Positions 34,818 to 42,066 are shown, counted from the first letter of the stretch. The stretch: DNA of 64,000 nt from SIG440 sp045647905 (GCA_045647905.1 JAZRMZ010000014.1:1-64000), one strand, 5' to 3'. The notes: generated by a model not told the origin, from the sequence alone. Made by a program: numbers and translations.

Positions 34818-35687
34818 TCAGATTTCTTCGCCCTGAATGAACATTGTTCCGATTCCTTCGTCGGTTAATGTTTCAATCAGGATTGCGTGGGGCACACGGC
34901 CGTCAAGAATAAATACCTTGTGAACGCCCTGACGGATTGCGTCAATACAACATTCAATTTTGGGAATCATTCCGCCCGAAATAATGCCTTCGCTGATGAG
35001 TGCAGGAGCTTCGCTGACCTTCACTACGGGGATGAGAGTATTTTCGTCATCCTTGTCACGGAGAAGACCACGGATGTCGGTCATGGAAATGAGACTTTCG
35101 GCATTGAGAACACCGGCAATTTTTGATGCGGCGGTGTCGGCATTGATGTTGTATACATTGCCCTCTGCATCACAGCCCACCGTGGCAATTACAGGGATAT
35201 AGCCCTTTTCAAGGACGTCCAGTATGGGGGTGGGGTCAACGTTTGTGACATTTCCAACATAACCGTGAACGTCGTCAAGTTTTTCTGCCTGAATCATATG
35301 TCCGTCAAGACCGCAAAGACCAATTGCCTTGCCGCCTTTTGTCTGAATATGGTTCACAAGGCTTTTATTAATCTTGCCTGCAAGAACCATCTGAACAATG
35401 TCGATTGAATCCTTGTCGGTTACACGGAGTCCGTCAATAAATTCGGTTTTTGTACCTGTTTTTGCAAGCATTTCTGAAATTTCGGGACCGCCGCCGTGGA
35501 TGAGGACAACCTTGATGCCGATAAGGGAAAGAAGGAGGATGTCGCCCATAACGGCTTCCTTCAGTTCTTCGTTGAGCATTGCGTTGCCGCCGTATTTGAT
35601 AACAACAATTTTGTTGTAGTATTTTTGAATATAGGGAAGAGCTTCAATGAGTATTTCAGCTCTGTCTGCAATTGGGAATTTGTTCAT
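34818..35687 (-). CDS. argB: Acetylglutamate kinase
   Basis: A 289-residue amino-acid kinase. The ATP-binding lysine lies in VVIKYGGNAM (near 27-36), the acetylglutamate site in VLIHGGGPEIS (near 60-70) and the nucleotide loop in GMIPKIECCIDAI. It phosphorylates N-acetylglutamate in the second step of the acetylated arginine route. A start ATG precedes PIADRAEIL, the normal N-terminus. Confidence 0.97.
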   Translation of the reverse strand: MNKFPIADRAEILIEALPYIQKYYNKIVVIKYGGNAMLNEELKEAVMGDILLLSLIGIKVVLIHGGGPEISEMLAKTGTKTEFIDGLRVTDKDSIDIVQMVLAGKINKSLVNHIQTKGGKAIGLCGLDGHMIQAEKLDDVHGYVGNVTNVDPTPILDVLEKGYIPVIATVGCDAEGNVYNINADTAASKIAGVLNAESLISMTDIRGLLRDKDDENTLIPVVKVSEAPALISEGIISGGMIPKIECCIDAIRQGVHKVFILDGRVPHAILIETLTDEGIGTMFIQGEEI

Positions 35688-35747
35688 ACTTGAGTTTCCT
35701 TTCTATATAGCGATGAGTCAAAAGGTTGAAAAAGTTTGTTCAGATTG

Positions 35748-35801
35748 CCTCTTCGCAGGGAGTGGTGCTGTACTTTGTGTACTGCCCCGAGCAAGAAGAG
35801 G
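35748..35801 (-). other. Stable hairpin in the argJ-argB gap
   Basis: Within the 140-base gap, CCTCTTCG and (A)AGAAGAGG close a long hairpin whose interior pairs GTGCTGTAC with GTACTGCCCC-like bases. No T-run follows on the minus strand. It could be an RNA processing or stability element within the operon. I see no gene here. Confidence 0.4.
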
Positions 35802-35827
35802 TGATATGGACAAGTTTTTCGGCTTTT

Positions 35828-37042
35828 TTAGGTGCGGTAATCACCGTTGATTTTTACATAGTCATAGGTGAGGTCACAGCCCCATGCTGTTGCCTTGCCG
35901 TCGCCGTCGCCAAGGTTGATGTTGATTTTGATTTCGTCCTCGGAAAGAACTTTTTTTGCAAAATCTTCGTCAAAGTCAACACCGCTTCCGTTTTCACATA
36001 CATGGATTGTTCCTGCAGAAGATTCGAGATGCACTGCAACTTTGTTTACATCGCAGTCTGCACCGCTGTAACCGATTGCACAAAGGATTCTGCCCCAGTT
36101 TGCATCGGCGCCGAACATTGCCGCCTTGAAAAGTGATGAACAAATAACGCTTTTTGCAATAATTTTTGCATTTTTTGTGTCCTTGCCGCCACAAACGTTA
36201 CATTCAAGGAGTTTTGTTGCTCCCTCGCCGTCCTTTGCGATATTGCGGCAGAGGTAGGTTGTGACAGCCGAAAGTGCTTGACAGAAGGTATCATAGCTTG
36301 CACCTTCGCAGGTGATTTCGCTGTTTCCTGCCATTCCGTTTGCAAGAACCGAAACCATATCGTTTGTTGAGGTGTCGCCGTCAACCGAAATCATATTGAA
36401 TGAGTCAAGAATATCGGCGCTGAGAGCTTTTTGGAGCATTGATGGGGAAATTGCCGCATCGGTTGTAACAAACACCAGCATCGTTGCCATATTGGGATGA
36501 ATCATTCCCGAACCTTTGGCGATGCCGCCTATATGACAGATTTTTCCGTCAAGCTCAAATTCAAAAGCAATTTCCTTTTTCACAAGGTCTGTTGTCATAA
36601 TTGCTTCTGCTGCATCGTTGCTTCCGTCGGGGTTGAGGGCTTTTGTCAGTTCTTCCATTCCGTTTGCAATGGGGGTCAGGTCAAGGGGCTGACCGATTAC
36701 GCCCGTTGAAGCAACAATAACGTCGGTTTTTTTGATGCCTGCATATTGCTCAACAAGAGCACACATTCCTTCGGCAATTTCAATTCCGTTGGCGTTGCAG
36801 GTGTTTGCATTGCCGCTGTTGCAGATTATTGCCTGAGCATAGCCGTCGCTTATGTTGGCTTTTGTTACATGGAGGGGCGCACCCTTCACGAGATTCTGTG
36901 TATATGTACTTGCGGCTGATGCGATTTTTTCGCTTACAATCAGCGCAAGGTCCTTTTTGTCTCTATTTTTGCGTATTCCTGCGTGTATGCCGCTTGCTTT
37001 GAAGCCGATAGCCGCACAAACGCCGCCGTTGATTTGTTTCAT
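35828..37042 (-). CDS. argJ: Bifunctional glutamate N-acetyltransferase/ornithine acetyltransferase
   Basis: A 404-residue ArgJ, which recycles the acetyl group from acetylornithine to glutamate. The self-cleavage site is the threonine of MATMLVF (after GMIHPN), and SFNMISVDGDTSTNDM and the C-terminal GADANWGRILCAIGYSG are diagnostic. Presence of argJ with argB, C and D shows the cyclic arginine pathway. Whether it is mono- or bifunctional cannot be read. Confidence 0.96.
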   Translation of the reverse strand: MKQINGGVCAAIGFKASGIHAGIRKNRDKKDLALIVSEKIASAASTYTQNLVKGAPLHVTKANISDGYAQAIICNSGNANTCNANGIEIAEGMCALVEQYAGIKKTDVIVASTGVIGQPLDLTPIANGMEELTKALNPDGSNDAAEAIMTTDLVKKEIAFEFELDGKICHIGGIAKGSGMIHPNMATMLVFVTTDAAISPSMLQKALSADILDSFNMISVDGDTSTNDMVSVLANGMAGNSEITCEGASYDTFCQALSAVTTYLCRNIAKDGEGATKLLECNVCGGKDTKNAKIIAKSVICSSLFKAAMFGADANWGRILCAIGYSGADCDVNKVAVHLESSAGTIHVCENGSGVDFDEDFAKKVLSEDEIKININLGDGDGKATAWGCDLTYDYVKINGDYRT

Positions 37043-37071
37043 GGTTATATATGTTCCTTTCCTTTTGTGTT

Positions 37072-38010
37072 TTAAACTTCTAGTCCTGTTGTTTCATCTG
37101 TGCCTGTAATCAGATTGAAGCACTGTACTGCGGCACCCGATGCGCCTTTTCCAAGATTGTCAAAGCATGAAGCAATGAGAATTCGGTCGTTGTTGCCTGA
37201 AATGATGATTTCCATTGAGTCTTTGCCTGACATACGATTTGTGCCAATCATTCCCTCAAAGTCAAGGGGAAGAACTTTTATCATTTTTTGTGATTTGTAA
37301 TGTTCTTCAAAAACCTTGTGAATTTCTTCAACGGTCATGGGCTTTTTCAGCATTTTGCCAAAGAGAGGGATTGTTACGGTCATACCGCTGTAAAAATCTC
37401 CAACAATGGGCGAGAAGCAGGGTTCGTTTTCAAGACCGCAGATTGCCTTCATTTCGGGAAGGTGCTTGTGGGTTTGGGTAATGCCGTACTGTCTCGGTGC
37501 GTTGAATTCTTCGGGTCGGTTTTGGTCGGCGTACTCGGCAATCATTTTCTTGCCGCCGCCGCTGTAGCCCGTTATGGATGTTGCGGTTATGGGATAGTCG
37601 GGAGCGATTATGCCGTGTGCAACAAGGGGTGCAACAATGGAGCAAAAACCACTGGCATGACAGCCCGGAACGGCAATTCGCTTTGATGCAAGAAGCTTTT
37701 TGCGGAATTCCTCTGAGAGTTCGGGAAAGCCGTAAGCCCATGCAGGATTTGTTCGGTGTGCGGTGGAGGTGTCAAGGATTTTTGTGTCGCAATCGCCAAC
37801 CGCTTCGCATATTTCCTTTGATGCCGCATCGGGGAGGCAGAGGAAGGTTACGTCGGATGCTTTGATTGCTTCCACTCTTGAATCAAGGTCCTTTCGCACT
37901 TCTTCGGGGAGGGTTATGAGCTCCACATCCTGTCTTGAAGAGAGTCTTTCGTGAATTCTGAGACCTGTTGTTCCTACGCTTCCGTCAATGAAGACTTTTA
38001 TCTTTTGCAT
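37072..38010 (-). CDS. argC: N-acetyl-gamma-glutamyl-phosphate reductase, short type
   Basis: A 312-residue reductase. The NADP loop is IDGSVGTTGLRI (near 8-19), the catalytic cysteine is in AVPGCHASGF (near 114-123), and ATSITGYSGGGKKM follows. The length (about 310 rather than 345) and SVGTTGLRI point to the type 2 ArgC subgroup. It is the first gene of the operon, behind the promoter with flanking ARG-like boxes. Confidence 0.95.
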   Translation of the reverse strand: MQKIKVFIDGSVGTTGLRIHERLSSRQDVELITLPEEVRKDLDSRVEAIKASDVTFLCLPDAASKEICEAVGDCDTKILDTSTAHRTNPAWAYGFPELSEEFRKKLLASKRIAVPGCHASGFCSIVAPLVAHGIIAPDYPITATSITGYSGGGKKMIAEYADQNRPEEFNAPRQYGITQTHKHLPEMKAICGLENEPCFSPIVGDFYSGMTVTIPLFGKMLKKPMTVEEIHKVFEEHYKSQKMIKVLPLDFEGMIGTNRMSGKDSMEIIISGNNDRILIASCFDNLGKGASGAAVQCFNLITGTDETTGLEV

Positions 38011-38023
38011 GGTTTATTCTCCT

Positions 38024-38125
38024 TTGCATAAAAATTCATCAATATACACTATATTAAACCATAATTTAATGAAAAAATCAATAGTGTTTTTGCATAAATA
38101 TTCAAAAATATTCATAAAAATACAT
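38024..38125 (-). promoter_or_regulatory. argC promoter flanked by ARG-box-like operators
   Basis: On the minus strand TTGATT (38081-38076) and TTTAAT (38058-38053) have a 17-base spacer. An ARG-like box TGCATAAAAATTCAT lies between this promoter and the argC ribosome site (38024-38039). Two more, TGCATAAATATTCA (38091-38104) and an ATTCATAAAAATACAT element (38110-38125), lie just upstream of the -35. They match the Bacillus-type pattern of TGAAT and ATTCA half-sites around an A/T centre. Repression by ArgR is inference. Confidence 0.65.
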
Positions 38126-38158
38126 ATAAAATACACAAATCGGATAATGGGAATGGAT

Positions 38159-38192
38159 AAAAGCCCCCGACATTTAGCGTCGAGGGCTTTTG
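38159..38192. terminator. Terminator-like hairpin upstream of argC
   Basis: AAAAGCCCCCGAC pairs with GTCGAGGGCTTTT around a seven-base loop, flanked by A and T runs. It separates the structured-RNA repeat from the argC promoter and would stop transcription from the repeat. Confidence 0.75.
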
Positions 38193-38251
38193 GGGAGTGC
38201 TTTGCGTCGCAGCAAATCAAGAGTCTGCTGCGCAATATGTAAATGTAAAAC

Positions 38252-38411
38252 AAAAAATGCGCAGCACGGAGCTACGCACGAAAAATGCATAACTCCTTAT
38301 TGCTGCGACACAAGTTACACAAACATTTTCATTAGCATGTGAAAACAGAGCATGCATTTTTACCGAAATAAAAACAGCTGCCAATGAAATAGTTTTATTA
38401 ACTTATGTCGC
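38252..38411 (-). ncRNA. Structured small RNA, family copy A
   Basis: Predicted transcript of 160 nt from G at 38411 to the U-run at 38252. Stem 1 begins at the first base (GCGACA with UGUCGC, extended to about 13 bp). Stem 2 pairs AAAC-UUUCAUU with AAUGAAA-GUUU. The loop carries UAAAAAUGCAU, complementary to AUGCAUUUUU downstream of stem 1, a likely pseudoknot. The 3' end is a terminator, GCGUAGC-UCCGU-GCUGCGC then UUUUUU. Its own promoter lies directly upstream. Family not recognised. Confidence 0.72.
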
Positions 38412-38417
38412 AAGTAC

Positions 38418-38446
38418 AGTATATCACAAAAATGTGAAATTTACAA
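38418..38446 (-). promoter_or_regulatory. Promoter of structured RNA copy A
   Basis: On the minus strand TTGTAA (38446-38441), 17-base spacer, TATACT (38423-38418). Six bases separate the -10 from the first base of stem 1. Confidence 0.72.
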
Positions 38447-38506
38447 GAGAAAAGGATAAATTTATTTTATTTTTGTGGGTCTTTAGTAAACATTGAGATT
38501 TCAACG

Positions 38507-38588
38507 AAAAGATTCTTCGCCGTTGGCTCAGAATGACGTTAACATAAACTATGCAGAGTCATTCTGAGTGTAGCGAAGAATCTTTTTT
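38507..38588. repeat. Complete REPIN-like hairpin in unit A
   Basis: AAAAGATTCTTCGC...CTCAGAATGAC is followed, about 20 bases later, by its complement GTCATTCTGAG...GCGAAGAATCTTTT, an 80-base hairpin built from two inverted arms of the dispersed repeat. Confidence 0.8.
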
Positions 38589-38645
38589 GAGTGTTTTGCG
38601 TCGCAGCAAATCAAGAGTATGCTGCGCAATATGTAAATATAATAT

Positions 38646-38791
38646 AAAAAATGCGCAGCACGGAGCTACGCATGAAAAATGCATAACTCTTTATTGCTGC
38701 TACGCATCTTATAAACCCGATCAAGTATAAAGAAATAGAGTCTGCATTTTTACCAAAATACAAACTTGAACGAGTTATTAATATACGTAGC
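38646..38791 (-). ncRNA. Structured small RNA, family copy B
   Basis: Predicted transcript of 146 nt from G at 38791 to 38646. Stem 1 reads GCUACG with CGUAGC, against GCGACA/UGUCGC in copy A, so pairing is kept by paired changes. Stem 2 reads CG-UCAAGU with ACUUGA-CG, entirely different from copy A yet still paired. The loop keeps GGUAAAAAUGCA and the downstream partner UGCAUUUUU, and the terminator hairpin is the same as in copy A. Confidence 0.72.
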
Positions 38792-38797
38792 ATTATT

Positions 38798-38826
38798 ATA
38801 ATACCATAAGACTGTAAATATTGCAA
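38798..38826 (-). promoter_or_regulatory. Promoter of structured RNA copy B
   Basis: On the minus strand TTGCAA (38826-38821), 17-base spacer, TATTAT (38803-38798), again six bases before stem 1, although the surrounding sequence differs from copy A. Confidence 0.7.
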
Positions 38827-38886
38827 TAGAAAAAGATAAATTAATTTTATTTTGTGGGTTCTTTAGCAAATATTGAGGTTTCAACG

Positions 38887-38968
38887 AAAAGATTCTTCGC
38901 CGTTGGCTCAGAATGACGTTAACACAAACTATGCAGAGTCATTCTGAGTGTAGCGAAGAATCTTTTTT
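38887..38968. repeat. Complete REPIN-like hairpin in unit B
   Basis: The same two-arm hairpin as at 38507-38588, differing by very few bases. Confidence 0.8.
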
Positions 38969-39008
38969 GAGGGTTTTGTTTCAATCGTTGTTACAGAACC
39001 GATAATGA

Positions 39009-39035
39009 AATATCCCCCGTAGCCGGGGGATATTG
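39009..39035 (-). terminator. Hairpin after jag
   Basis: ATATCCCCCG and CGGGGGATAT pair around a short TAGC-type loop, directly downstream of the jag stop codon. The T-run on the minus strand is weak (TTTCATT). Confidence 0.55.
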
Positions 39036-39037
39036 GA

Positions 39038-39847
39038 TTAATCTTCTGTTGTTTCAGACTTTGCCAGAGACACAACCATACGGCGGTTTGGTTCTTCGCC
39101 GATGCTGTGGGTTTTGATTCTGGGGTTATTCTGAAGTGCAGAGTGAATGATTCGTCTTTCGTTTGCTGTCATGGGTTCAAGTGTGATTGACTTCTTTTCA
39201 CGGAGCACGCTTCGTTCAAGACCGTGTGCAAGACGGATGAGAGTATCTTCTCTTTTTGAACGGTAATTTTCGGTGTCGATATTTACCTTTACATAAGGCA
39301 TATTTTTGTTTCTGTTTACGTACAGAACGGTTAACATCTGAACAGCATCAAGTGTGTCGCCGCGCTTGCCTATGAGAAGTCCCATTTTGTCGCCCGAAAC
39401 GTGAACGTTGATAACGTCTTTGTCCTGCTTTATGTGAAGTTCAACTTCAAGACCAACTTTTTTGAGAAGTTCAGAAACAAAATATTTTGCATCATCAACG
39501 GCTGATTTTGGAATTACGAAATCTTCGTCAACCTCGCTGCGTTTCTTTTCGGGCTTTGCAGGAGCTGCTTCGGGTGAAGGTGCTGCTGCTTTTTCAGCCT
39601 TTGCAGGCTTTTCGGCTTTGGGTTCTGCCGGCACCGCTTTTGCGGCTTCTTTTGCATTCTCTTTTTCTTCGTCAGCGGTTCTCCACGCAAGAATTTCAAC
39701 TTCGGAGCCAACAAGGAATTTCATCAGGCCTTTGCCAATCTGTTTTGTGATTGTGTATGAAACTTCGTCTTTTGCAACGCCAAGTTCTTCTGCCGCCAAA
39801 GCAATTGCATCATCGAGATTTTTTGCGTTTTTTTCTACTTTTAACAT
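39038..39847 (-). CDS. khpB: RNA-binding protein KhpB (Jag/EloR)
   Basis: A 269-residue Jag protein. The N-terminal Jag_N domain (residues 1-55) includes QIGKGLMKFLVGS. A low-complexity Ala/Lys/Pro/Glu linker (about 60-110) follows, then a KH-like domain with GKRGDTLDAVQ and a C-terminal R3H domain (NERRIIHSALQNNPRIKTHS). In Firmicutes it binds RNA with KhpA and affects cell elongation. It overlaps the end of yidC by 38 bases in another frame, tightly coupling the pair. Confidence 0.93.
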   Translation of the reverse strand: MLKVEKNAKNLDDAIALAAEELGVAKDEVSYTITKQIGKGLMKFLVGSEVEILAWRTADEEKENAKEAAKAVPAEPKAEKPAKAEKAAAPSPEAAPAKPEKKRSEVDEDFVIPKSAVDDAKYFVSELLKKVGLEVELHIKQDKDVINVHVSGDKMGLLIGKRGDTLDAVQMLTVLYVNRNKNMPYVKVNIDTENYRSKREDTLIRLAHGLERSVLREKKSITLEPMTANERRIIHSALQNNPRIKTHSIGEEPNRRMVVSLAKSETTED

Positions 39848-40865
39848 TTTTCATTTCTCCTTCTAATTCTTCCAGACTGATGTCAGACGCAAAATGCTTC
39901 TTGACAATAAAATGCTGGGCTATTTGGATAAGGTTGCTTATTGTCCAGTAAAGACCCACACCTGCAGGAAGTGAAAAAGCGAATACCAGAGAGAAGAGGG
40001 GCATGATTTTTGTCATTGAAGACATTGCTTCGCTGCTTGCACCCTTTTCTTTGGGCTTTTCGTTTTCGGCAAGGATAACGTTCTTTTCGGACTTGGGTTT
40101 CTTTTCGCTTGTGAGCTGTGCCGAAGCGTATGCGCTGGCACCTGATGCAACAGGAATAAGCCATAGAAGCATTGTTCCAAGGGCCGGGATACTTCCTGAA
40201 AGCATACCAAAGAATGCCGAGAAGCTTGGTGTTTGTGAAAGGTTCATTCCAAGGAAGTTGAAGTTGATGAGCTTGAAGGAATCCCCCCAATGCTCGGTAA
40301 TCAGAGGATGATTAAGGATTGCTTCCTGGCCTGAAATAACGTTTGCAACTTCTATTTCATGCATTCCAAAGGTGTTTGAACCGGTAACGGTAAGCTCGCC
40401 TGCTTTCTGAAGTGCATCGGGCAGAGCTTTGAATATTGCACTGCTCTGGTCAAGGCTTCTGAACCATGCGTTGTAAGCCTCGGCAATTCGCCATGTTTCG
40501 TCAAAGTCAACACCTACCATATAAATAAGGGGCTTTCTTACAACGTAAAACAGCGAAAATATAATGGGAAGCTGAATGAGCATGGGAAGACAGCCGCTCA
40601 TGGGGCTGATTCCGTACTTCTGATAGAGCTTCATTGTTTCCTGATTGAGTTTTTCTTTGTCGTTTGCGTATTTTTTCTGAACCTCATTGAGGAGAGGCTG
40701 AATTTTCTGGGTTTTTGCCATTGAACGTCTTTGCTTGATTTCAATGGGGAAGAGGATTAACTTTACCAGAAGTGTGAACACAATGATTGCAACACCGTAG
40801 TTGTTCACAATGTCATATAAAAAGGTAAGAATCCAACCCAGAACGGTCATAATGGCTGACATCAT
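39810..40865 (-). CDS. yidC: Membrane protein insertase YidC
   Basis: A 351-residue Oxa1/YidC insertase. Five hydrophobic segments include the first-helix region IVVFTLLVKLILFPIEIKQ-like (here IIVFTLLVKLILFP) with the groove-region MAKTQKIQPLLNEVQKKY and LYQKYGISPMSGCLPMLIQLPI. The C-terminus is a basic tail (KNVKSRKKRKKSR) typical for ribosome contact. It inserts proteins into the membrane, with or without Sec. It belongs to the conserved jag-yidC-yidD-rnpA-rpmH block. Confidence 0.95.
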   Translation of the reverse strand: MMSAIMTVLGWILTFLYDIVNNYGVAIIVFTLLVKLILFPIEIKQRRSMAKTQKIQPLLNEVQKKYANDKEKLNQETMKLYQKYGISPMSGCLPMLIQLPIIFSLFYVVRKPLIYMVGVDFDETWRIAEAYNAWFRSLDQSSAIFKALPDALQKAGELTVTGSNTFGMHEIEVANVISGQEAILNHPLITEHWGDSFKLINFNFLGMNLSQTPSFSAFFGMLSGSIPALGTMLLWLIPVASGASAYASAQLTSEKKPKSEKNVILAENEKPKEKGASSEAMSSMTKIMPLFSLVFAFSLPAGVGLYWTISNLIQIAQHFIVKKHFASDISLEELEGEMKNVKSRKKRKKSR

Positions 40866-40890
40866 ATTGGGTTACCTCCGATGTAAATAT

Positions 40891-41109
40891 TCACGGCATA
40901 TCAACGCCGCCCTTTGAAAAGGGATTGCAGCGAAGAATACGCCATATTGCTTTCAAAAATCCTTTGATGGGTCCGTATTTTTTTATTGCAAGAATTGCAT
41001 ATTCCGAACAAGTGGGATAAAACCGACAGCTTGGACGGGTATGCGGCGAAATGTACCGCCTGTAAAATTCGATGGGCTTTATAAGTAAAAAGGACAGGAG
41101 CTTATTCAT
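40891..41109 (-). CDS. yidD: Membrane protein insertion efficiency factor YidD
   Basis: A 72-residue protein starting at MNKLLSFLLIKPIEFYRRYI. The family motif SCRFYPTCSEYA with conserved cysteines and KGFLKAIWRILRCNPF is complete. The open frame extends much further upstream, but that region overlaps rnpA in another frame; the internal ATG at 41109 gives the normal length. It overlaps the 3' end of rnpA by eight bases, and yidC follows 25 bases after it. Confidence 0.95.
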   Translation of the reverse strand: MNKLLSFLLIKPIEFYRRYISPHTRPSCRFYPTCSEYAILAIKKYGPIKGFLKAIWRILRCNPFSKGGVDMP

Positions 41110-41455
41110 CTTTAAACACTCCGATGTTTTTTGCCGCCGAAACAAAGTCGGACACCAGCTTTGAATAGGGTGTGTTTGCCGTCCTGCCTCTTGCAACAAG
41201 TACAAAATCAAACCCTTGTCTGAGGTTTGGGAGATTTGTTCTGAAAATCTCACGGAGTCTGCGCTTTGCTCTGTTGCGGACAACCGCTTTGCCGATTTTT
41301 TTGCTGACGGTTATGCCCACACGGTTGTGGGAAAGGCCGTTGCGCTTTGCGTACATAACAACAGAAGGGCTGACGTGAGACGTGCCCTTTTGGTACAGCT
41401 TTCTGAACTGTGTGTTCAGATTCAGAGTGACGATACCGTTGGCAGAGTTTCTCAT
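41102..41455 (-). CDS. rnpA: Ribonuclease P protein component
   Basis: A 117-residue basic protein that assists the RNase P RNA in maturing tRNA 5' ends. The signature RNRAKRRLREIFR (near 63-75) and the preceding VGITVSKKIGKAV are intact. It lies 120 bases downstream of rpmH with a hairpin between. Confidence 0.96.
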   Translation of the reverse strand: MRNSANGIVTLNLNTQFRKLYQKGTSHVSPSVVMYAKRNGLSHNRVGITVSKKIGKAVVRNRAKRRLREIFRTNLPNLRQGFDFVLVARGRTANTPYSKLVSDFVSAAKNIGVFKDE

Positions 41456-41545
41456 GACTTTTCTCCTGTTAAAGCGGACTTGGTTTGAAAACGCAGAAAC
41501 AAGCCCGACAAAGAAATATCGGGCGTTGCAAATTGACTGTAATAG

Positions 41546-41571
41546 TCAAAAAGACGCACTAAGGCGTCTTT
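41546..41571 (-). terminator. Partial terminator between rpmH and rnpA
   Basis: AAGACGC and GCGTCTT pair around a short loop, followed on the minus strand by TTTTTGAC. It probably allows abundant L34 mRNA with some read-through to rnpA. Confidence 0.6.
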
Positions 41572-41575
41572 AGCG

Positions 41576-41710
41576 TTAGGCTGACAATTTTTTTCTGCCT
41601 TTAAGTCTTCTTCTTGCTAAAACTTTGCGACCATTGCTGGTTGACATTCTTTTTCTGAAACCGTGCTCTTTGGCTCTGTGTCTCTTCTTAGGCTGGAATG
41701 TTCTAAGCAT
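41576..41710 (-). CDS. rpmH: 50S ribosomal protein L34
   Basis: A 44-residue protein (MLRTFQPKKRHRAKEHGFRK, ending GRKKLSA), too short for many ORF filters but unmistakable. The conserved FRKRMSTSNGRKVLARRR segment is complete. It is the first gene of the minus-strand block diverging from dnaA. Confidence 0.97.
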   Translation of the reverse strand: MLRTFQPKKRHRAKEHGFRKRMSTSNGRKVLARRRLKGRKKLSA

Positions 41711-42066
41711 CTGTATCCCTCCAATACCAATTTTTCATAATATGAAAATGTAAATTTAATAATTATCTGTAAAACAGCATTAGTTATTTTAGCACAAACT
41801 TCTTCGCTTGTCAAGACTTTCTGCAATTAAAAAAAATAAAAAAATTTTTTTATGATAAAAAACCATAGATGTTGTAAAAAAAACGCTGTCTTTGTCAATA
41901 TTTTGTGTTTTTTGACGTGCAAATTCTTTTTGTTTGGTTTTTTTGAGATTTTTTGCTATTGAAAAAAATAAAAAAATCTGTTAAAATAGCTTTGTTTGTA
42001 TTTAAAGAGGGTATAATTTTGCCTTTTATATATAATGTAGTTTTTATTGAAGAAGGAGTTTTTGTT
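41711..42066. other. rpmH-dnaA intergenic region, possible origin
   Basis: A 356-base AT-rich divergent region between rpmH and dnaA. It holds the rpmH promoter (above) and a dnaA promoter, TTGAAA (41959-41964) and TAAAAT (41982-41987), 17-base spacer. No canonical TTATCCACA box is visible; TTATCTGTA near 41763 is a weak match. Gene direction switches here (minus to the left, plus to the right), as expected of an origin, but the box content does not prove one. Confidence 0.45.
41786..41814 (-). promoter_or_regulatory. Promoter of rpmH
   Basis: On the minus strand a consensus TTGACA (41814-41809) and TAAAAT (41791-41786), 17-base spacer. Confidence 0.72.

Larger units (their letters stand above)
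38197..38978. repeat. Tandem direct duplication of about 390 bases
   Basis: Two head-to-tail units, about 38197-38590 and 38591-38978. Each starts with GCGTCGCAGCAAATCAAGAG, contains one minus-strand structured RNA, and ends with a complete REPIN-like hairpin. The terminator halves and REPINs are almost identical between units, while the promoter and stem halves have diverged. The entire 38011-39037 gap has no coding gene. Confidence 0.85.

Noticed and set aside
35726..36136. Plus-strand ORF of 136 residues opposite argJ
   Set aside because: It is the antisense shadow of a well-conserved argJ plus gap sequence and has no ribosome site or recognisable family.
38040..38250. T-box leader upstream of argC
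   Set aside because: No T-box sequence or specifier stem is visible; the region shows ARG-like boxes and a plain promoter instead.
38252..38411. 6S RNA, RNase P RNA, tmRNA or SRP RNA
   Set aside because: The length might suit 6S, but the stem layout, the loop-to-tail pairing and the multi-copy state do not match any of these conserved RNAs.
41711..42066. Confident oriC call
   Set aside because: Gene polarity and dnaA suggest an origin, but I see no cluster of TTATCCACA boxes, and dnaN is not adjacent. Recorded only as possible.
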